From Alphaproteobacteria bacterium (GTDB taxonomy: Bacteria; Pseudomonadota; Alphaproteobacteria; Rhodospirillales; Magnetospirillaceae), in the NCBI GenBank assembly GCA_021325215.1, contig JAJPHO010000186.1, positions 1 to 47,012 on the forward strand: 47,012 nt of DNA, read 5' to 3'. The position numbers and the translations under genes are program-made. The notes under the pieces were generated by a model. That model did no database searches and was not told where the DNA came from. It saw only the letters and a program-made list of their open reading frames with translations. Positions 43,787 through 47,012 of this stretch are shown piece after piece (within the stretch, counting starts at the first letter, position 1; each line of letters opens with the position of its first letter).

Positions 43787-44965
43787 TCACAAGGTGAAGT
43801 TATGGCCGCCATTGAACGATCCTGTGGAGAGATCGACCAGGCCGGCCAGCCTGACCACGTAATCGGTGGCGGCCAGCGCCGTATGGGTCGAGGCGGCCCC
43901 GGCATTGGTCACCTCGACGATGTAGGTGTTGCCGCCGAACTGGAACCATTCGAGCTTGGCCGTGCCTGCCGCCAAAGTGCCGGCGGCCGCGGCCGCGAGG
44001 TCCAGTGCCTGAGCCTGGCTGACGGCGTGCGAGGCGTCGACCGCCGCCCCGGCGAAGCTGTCGGCCAGATCGTCGAAATGGAAGAGTGTGCTCTGTACCG
44101 AGCTGGCGCTCTCGAAGACCATGGTGAGAATATGAGGATTCTGTGACGTTCCGGCGCCGACGGCGAGGCTGTCATTGATGACCGGCGAGCCGGTGCTTTG
44201 CGTTCCTGTGCCGAGGGAGATGCTTCCGGTTCCCAGGGTGCTCGTCACGCTGGTGACCGTCGACGTGCTCGTTCCGGCCCCCGAGCCGTTTACCGTGACC
44301 GAACCGCCTCCCCCCGAATAGACCACGCCGCTCGTCCCGCTCGCGGTGATGCTGAGATAAGCGTCGGTGAGGCTGGCCGGCGGATTGGACGGATTGGTGG
44401 CGACGGCGATGCCGTAATCGCCCAGCAGCGTGCCGGGCCAGGAACCCAGTTTGGCCTGATATTCGGCCGAGTTGACGAAATCCTGCACCAGCTGGGCCGA
44501 GGTCGCGCCATTGGCGATCTGCGCCGCATAATAGGACGTCTCGTCGGCGCTGGGCACACGACCCAGGACATTCTGATAGAGGGCCTGCACGATATTGGCG
44601 CCGGTTGCCTGGAACTCCGGCGCGGCGGCAAAATCGGCGGCGATAGCGTTCCAGACCTGCTGGGGGATCGCGGAGGGACCGGCGGCGATCTGCGCCGCGC
44701 TGGCCTGCCGGTCGATCAGGCCGGTGTAGTAGGCGATCTCCTGCGCCCCCGGCACACGGCCCAGCACGCCTTCATAAAGGCGGATGACTTCCTCGGGGAT
44801 GCCGGCCTCGGGAGAATTCAGCATGGCGGCGGCCAAAGCCGAGACGCCCTGCGCCGCCGCCGGATTGCTCATCCATGTCGACGCGTTCGCCGCCGCCAGC
44901 GTGGCGGACTCGAACAGGACGTTCTCCAGCAAAGAGACGGTTTGCGACGAGGTAACGGTGGTCAT
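43787..44965 (-). CDS. DUF4214 surface protein with C-terminal bluetail-like secretion region
   Basis: 392 residues from the ATG at 44965 (SD CCGGAG). Two DUF4214-like repeats are visible (about 60-100 and 130-170, VIRLYEGVLGRVPGAQEIAYYTGLI and ALYQNVLGRVPSADETSYYAAQI). A Gly/Ser/Thr-rich linker (about 215-265, VTVNGSGAGTSTSTVTSVT) leads to a C-terminal part with FGGNTYIVEVTNAG and DYVVRLAGLVDLSTGSFNGG. No Sec signal is present; the Gly-rich linker and C-terminal block resemble type I secreted proteins. DUF4214 proteins are S-layer or adhesion-like. No type I secretion genes are in the window. The adjacent glycosyltransferase could modify it, but that is speculative. Confidence 0.8.
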   Translation of the reverse strand: MTTVTSSQTVSLLENVLFESATLAAANASTWMSNPAAAQGVSALAAAMLNSPEAGIPEEVIRLYEGVLGRVPGAQEIAYYTGLIDRQASAAQIAAGPSAIPQQVWNAIAADFAAAPEFQATGANIVQALYQNVLGRVPSADETSYYAAQIANGATSAQLVQDFVNSAEYQAKLGSWPGTLLGDYGIAVATNPSNPPASLTDAYLSITASGTSGVVYSGGGGSVTVNGSGAGTSTSTVTSVTSTLGTGSISLGTGTQSTGSPVINDSLAVGAGTSQNPHILTMVFESASSVQSTLFHFDDLADSFAGAAVDASHAVSQAQALDLAAAAAGTLAAGTAKLEWFQFGGNTYIVEVTNAGAASTHTALAATDYVVRLAGLVDLSTGSFNGGHNFTL

Positions 44966-45014
44966 GAGCAACTCCGGGCGATCCGCCTTTATCGTTACTA
45001 CTTTTACAATTGAG

Positions 45015-46001
45015 TCAAATTAACTTTGCAAATGAAAGACGCACCCGCGCGACGATCTGGTCGAGCTGGGCCAGCATAACCTCGCTGCGATATAGCCGCG
45101 CGGTGGCCAGGGCGGCGGCGGCGAAGCGTGCGCGCAAGGCCTCGTCGCGCACCAGGATGGCCAGCAAATCGGCGTCTCCGACCGCGTGCATCAGGCAATT
45201 CTCGCCATGGCGCCAGATATCGGCATAGACCGGCAGATTGGACAGAACCAGCGGCTTGCCGCGGATGCCGCCTTCGAGCGGGGCGAGCGGAAGGGCCTCG
45301 CCCGCCGAAGGCTGCGCGAGAATATCCGCCTCGCCGATCGCCGCGAGAGTGTCCTCGTGAGAGAGTTCGCCGGTAAGCTGGAAGCGGTCCGGGCGGGCCT
45401 CGATGCGGCGGCGCAGCTCCGCGTCGAGCTCCTCGATCTGGCCGATCATCCGGCATTGCAGCGGCAAATCGGGCAGCGCGTCGATGGCCCTGGCCAGATC
45501 CTGCTGGCGCTTGCGGTCCTGGATCGTGCCGACCGCGACGATACGGAAGGGTCCCTCGGCGCGCTTTCCACCGGGCGGCGGCTCGTCCACGCCGTTGGCG
45601 ACGACATGCAGCTTCTCGTGCGGCAGGCCATGCAGAAAGCTGCGATAGACGCCGTCGATGAGATAGGCCGCCGGAAAAATCACCGCGCTGGCGCAGGCGA
45701 AAGCCCGGGCCAGGTGGGGAGCGCCGCCCAGAATGGCGGCGCCGTGCGCGGCTTCGTGCAGCCACCAGATGCAGCGCGAGAAGGCGGAAGCCGCGATCAG
45801 CTCCTCGGCCGCGAAGATTGTATTGCAGATCACCAGGGTGCGGCTGTCGACATAGGCGTCGCGCGGTTCGATGATCCGCGCGCCGGCCCGGACATAGCGC
45901 GCCGCCAGACGGCCCGCGGCACCGCCGGCGCGCGGATGGGGCAGCGCCAGCACTTCGTGCCCCTGCCCCGCGAGATGCTCCACCCAGAGTTCCAATGACA
46001 C
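45015..46001 (-). CDS. GT4-type glycosyltransferase, apparently 5'-truncated
   Basis: About 328 residues from the GTG at 46001; start uncertain. GT-B features are visible: WLHEAAHGAA, VANGVDEPPP, IVAVGTIQDRKRQQDL, LTGELSHEDTL and SAGEALPLAPLEGG (donor-binding EX7E-like). The usual first strand and GG-motif of GT4 enzymes are missing; the first aligned residues are VSLELWVEHLAGQGHEV. Upstream is directly the rplQ terminator, with no SD or promoter seen. This suggests that a rearrangement has joined the gene body to the rplQ end, so it may be inactive. It is followed after 50 bases by the DUF4214 gene. Confidence 0.65.
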   Translation of the reverse strand: MSLELWVEHLAGQGHEVLALPHPRAGGAAGRLAARYVRAGARIIEPRDAYVDSRTLVICNTIFAAEELIAASAFSRCIWWLHEAAHGAAILGGAPHLARAFACASAVIFPAAYLIDGVYRSFLHGLPHEKLHVVANGVDEPPPGGKRAEGPFRIVAVGTIQDRKRQQDLARAIDALPDLPLQCRMIGQIEELDAELRRRIEARPDRFQLTGELSHEDTLAAIGEADILAQPSAGEALPLAPLEGGIRGKPLVLSNLPVYADIWRHGENCLMHAVGDADLLAILVRDEALRARFAAAALATARLYRSEVMLAQLDQIVARVRLSFAKLI

Positions 46002-46016
46002 CAAACGCAACAGGCC

Positions 46017-46047
46017 AAAAAAAAGGGCGGCACGAAGCCGCCCTTTT
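46017..46047 (-). terminator. Rho-independent terminator of the rpoA-rplQ operon
   Basis: Read on the minus strand: AAAAGGGCGGC, loop TTCGT, GCCGCCC, then eight T. The 7-bp core stem is perfect and extends through A-T pairs. It begins about 20 bases after the rplQ stop codon and lies directly before the glycosyltransferase-like frame. Confidence 0.92.
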
Positions 46048-46068
46048 CCCGAACCGGCTAAGCCGGTC

Positions 46069-46488
46069 TTATTCTTCGCCTTCGGTCTCGACGATCTGGA
46101 CCGGGCCGCTGTCCTGGCCCTTGGCCGAGACGTCGCGGTCGACCAGCTCGATGATCGCCATCGGGGCGGCGTCGCCATAGCGGAAGCCGGCCTTCAGAAC
46201 GCGGGTGTAGCCACCCTGGCGGTCCTTGTAGCGCTCGGCGATGACCGAGAACAGCTTGCCGACGATCTTCTCGTCGCGCAGATAGGCGATCGCCTGACGG
46301 CGGGCATGCAGGTCACCACGCTTGCCGAGGGTGATCAGCTTCTCGGCCACCGGGCGAAGGTCCTTGGCCTTCGGCAGGGTGGTCTTGATCTGCTCATGCT
46401 TCAGCAGGGCGACGGTGAGATTGGCAAAAAGGGCCTTACGGGCCGTGCTGGTGCGGTTCAGCTTACGACCGCTCATACCATGACGCAT
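46069..46488 (-). CDS. rplQ: 50S ribosomal protein L17
   Basis: 139 residues. The start [20 protein letters not shown] and [29 protein letters not shown] (in part) are characteristic L17 sequence; [28 protein letters not shown] completes it. The ATG at 46488 is chosen over an upstream GTG for its typical MRHG start and GAGGAG SD. It is downstream of rpoA in the usual order and followed by a strong terminator. The 225-base rpoA-rplQ gap is wider than usual and contains the second three-hairpin element. Confidence 0.97.
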   Translation of the reverse strand: MRHGMSGRKLNRTSTARKALFANLTVALLKHEQIKTTLPKAKDLRPVAEKLITLGKRGDLHARRQAIAYLRDEKIVGKLFSVIAERYKDRQGGYTRVLKAGFRYGDAAPMAIIELVDRDVSAKGQDSGPVQIVETEGEE

Positions 46489-46587
46489 TGACTTCACTCC
46501 TCAGCTTGGTGTCGCGCGCGACACCGATCAAAACGAAACCCGCCGCCACGGCCGAAGCCGGGAACGGCGGGGTTTAACTTATGTTCG

Positions 46588-46695
46588 CCCCTCAGGCGCC
46601 GGGCGCCGACCCTACGGGTCGCCTTGGCTACCGCGCCAGGGGGCGCGCGGCCGCAGTCGCGGCCGGGAATGATTTCAGCAAGCCGAAATCATTCC
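46588..46695. repeat. Three-hairpin palindromic repeat element, copy 2
   Basis: It starts with CCCCTCAGGCGCCGGGCG (46588-46605), the header shared with copy 1. Hairpin 1 is CGACCC-TAC-GGGTCG (46607-46621), followed by CCTTGGCTACCGCGCCA (46622-46638). Hairpin 2 is GGCCGC-AGTC-GCGGCC (46649-46664), with the same AGTC loop as copy 1. The final stem is 11 bp (46666-46676 with 46685-46695, loop AGCAAGCC). All stems differ in sequence from copy 1 but keep complete pairing. It lies between rpoA and rplQ, inside their operon. Confidence 0.75.
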
Positions 46696-46697
46696 AT

Positions 46698-46720
46698 CCT
46701 ACTGACTTTTAATCAGTAGG
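46698..46720 (-). other. Inverted repeat around the rpoA stop codon
   Basis: CCTACTGA (46698-46705) and TCAGTAGG (46713-46720) are perfect 8-base complements with a CTTTTAA spacer. The right arm contains the rpoA stop codon (46713-46715). It may be an mRNA 3' stabiliser, or a target site at which the neighbouring element inserted. Confidence 0.5.
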
Positions 46721-47012
46721 GTTCCTCGAGCTTCTTGGCCAGGTCCTCGATGTTTTCCGGCGGCCAATTGGCGATTTCCATGCCCAGGTGCAGCCCCATC
46801 TGAGCCAGCACTTCCTTGATCTCGTTCAAGGACTTGCGGCCGAAATTCGGGGTGCGGAGCATCTCGGCTTCGGTCTTCTGGACCAGGTCGCCGATGTAAA
46901 TGATGTTGTCGTTCTTGAGGCAGTTGGCCGAACGGACCGACAGCTCGAGCTCGTCAACCTTGCGCAGCAGGTTCTTGTTGAAGGGCAGCTCGTCGCGGGT
47001 GGCTTCTTCACC
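46713..47012 (-). CDS. rpoA: RNA polymerase alpha subunit, C-terminal part (5' end outside window)
   Basis: The last 99 residues are in the window, in frame to the right edge. The sequence is the alpha-[43 protein letters not shown] and [20 protein letters not shown] (all in part), ending KKLEEPY. This helix-hairpin-helix domain binds UP elements and activators. Its stop codon lies in the right arm of the 8-bp inverted repeat at 46698-46720. Confidence 0.97.
   Translation of the reverse strand, partial: GEEATRDELPFNKNLLRKVDELELSVRSANCLKNDNIIYIGDLVQKTEAEMLRTPNFGRKSLNEIKEVLAQMGLHLGMEIANWPPENIEDLAKKLEEPY

Overview
The window is GC-rich, densely coding DNA that looks like the chromosome of an aerobic alphaproteobacterium of the Caulobacterales/Sphingomonadales/Micropepsales kind. 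The signs are two TonB-dependent receptors (one of the large Caulobacter-like type next to a tryptophan-halogenase-like gene), an Entner-Doudoroff (ED) glucose pathway, ROK and RpiR/HexR regulators, and the order rpoA-rplQ-degP-rarA at the right end. Genus and species cannot be fixed from the sequence alone.

Layout, left to right. 1-3286: a minus-strand TonB receptor (cut by the window edge) with a DUF2946 protein, and an unrecognised 241-residue protein. 3287-3413: a structured three-hairpin repeat. 3414-4412: an RluC/RluD-type pseudouridine synthase. 4445-10942: a sugar-porter MFS gene diverging, across a 467-base control region full of palindromes, from a 1009-residue TonB receptor and a flavin-dependent halogenase-like gene. 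11036-13623: dinB, a YbjQ-like gene and a SAM methyltransferase. 13544-25638: glycan and sugar utilisation (GH2 beta-mannosidase-like enzyme, SGNH esterase, second MFS sugar porter, PlsC-like acyltransferase, carboxylesterase, AGE-type sugar isomerase, ROK sugar kinase, FucP-type transporter, ROK repressor). 25639-25855: a short intergenic region with a candidate small RNA. 25856-35571: ED genes (glk, zwf, ppc, hexR, edd, pgl on the minus strand; eda divergent). 35568-41045: signalling (LytTR response regulator and kinase, cytochrome P460, cNMP-binding/PP2C phosphatase, anti-sigma kinase, STAS antagonist, periplasmic binding protein). 41042-47012: rarA, a DegP-type protease, a DUF4214 surface protein, an apparently 5'-truncated glycosyltransferase, rplQ and the 3' end of rpoA.

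How it fits together: the genes describe uptake of oligosaccharides through an outer-membrane receptor, breakdown by a GH2 exo-enzyme and two esterases, inner-membrane import by MFS porters, conversion of a hexose (probably mannose) to fructose and then fructose 6-phosphate (AGE isomerase plus ROK kinase), and flow of hexose phosphates through zwf-pgl-edd-eda with ppc for anaplerosis. Three candidate operator families tie these genes together: TGACAnCGnTGTCA (5981-6028, 25721-25734, 28324-28337), AT-rich ROK-like sites (6155, 17740, 24411, 25661), and TGTA-N-TACA HexR-like sites (34819, 34892).

The most unusual material is non-coding. A 267-base nested palindrome at 33792-34058 is built as 33-base terminal repeat, 96-base unit, CCCTTCGGG, inverted 96-base unit, 33-base terminal repeat, and lies inside the pgl-edd operon. 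A second family of three-hairpin elements (3293-3413 and 46588-46695) has conserved headers and stem sequences that differ but still pair. A candidate 80-nt small RNA (25777-25857) has its own promoter, an operator just upstream and a terminator.
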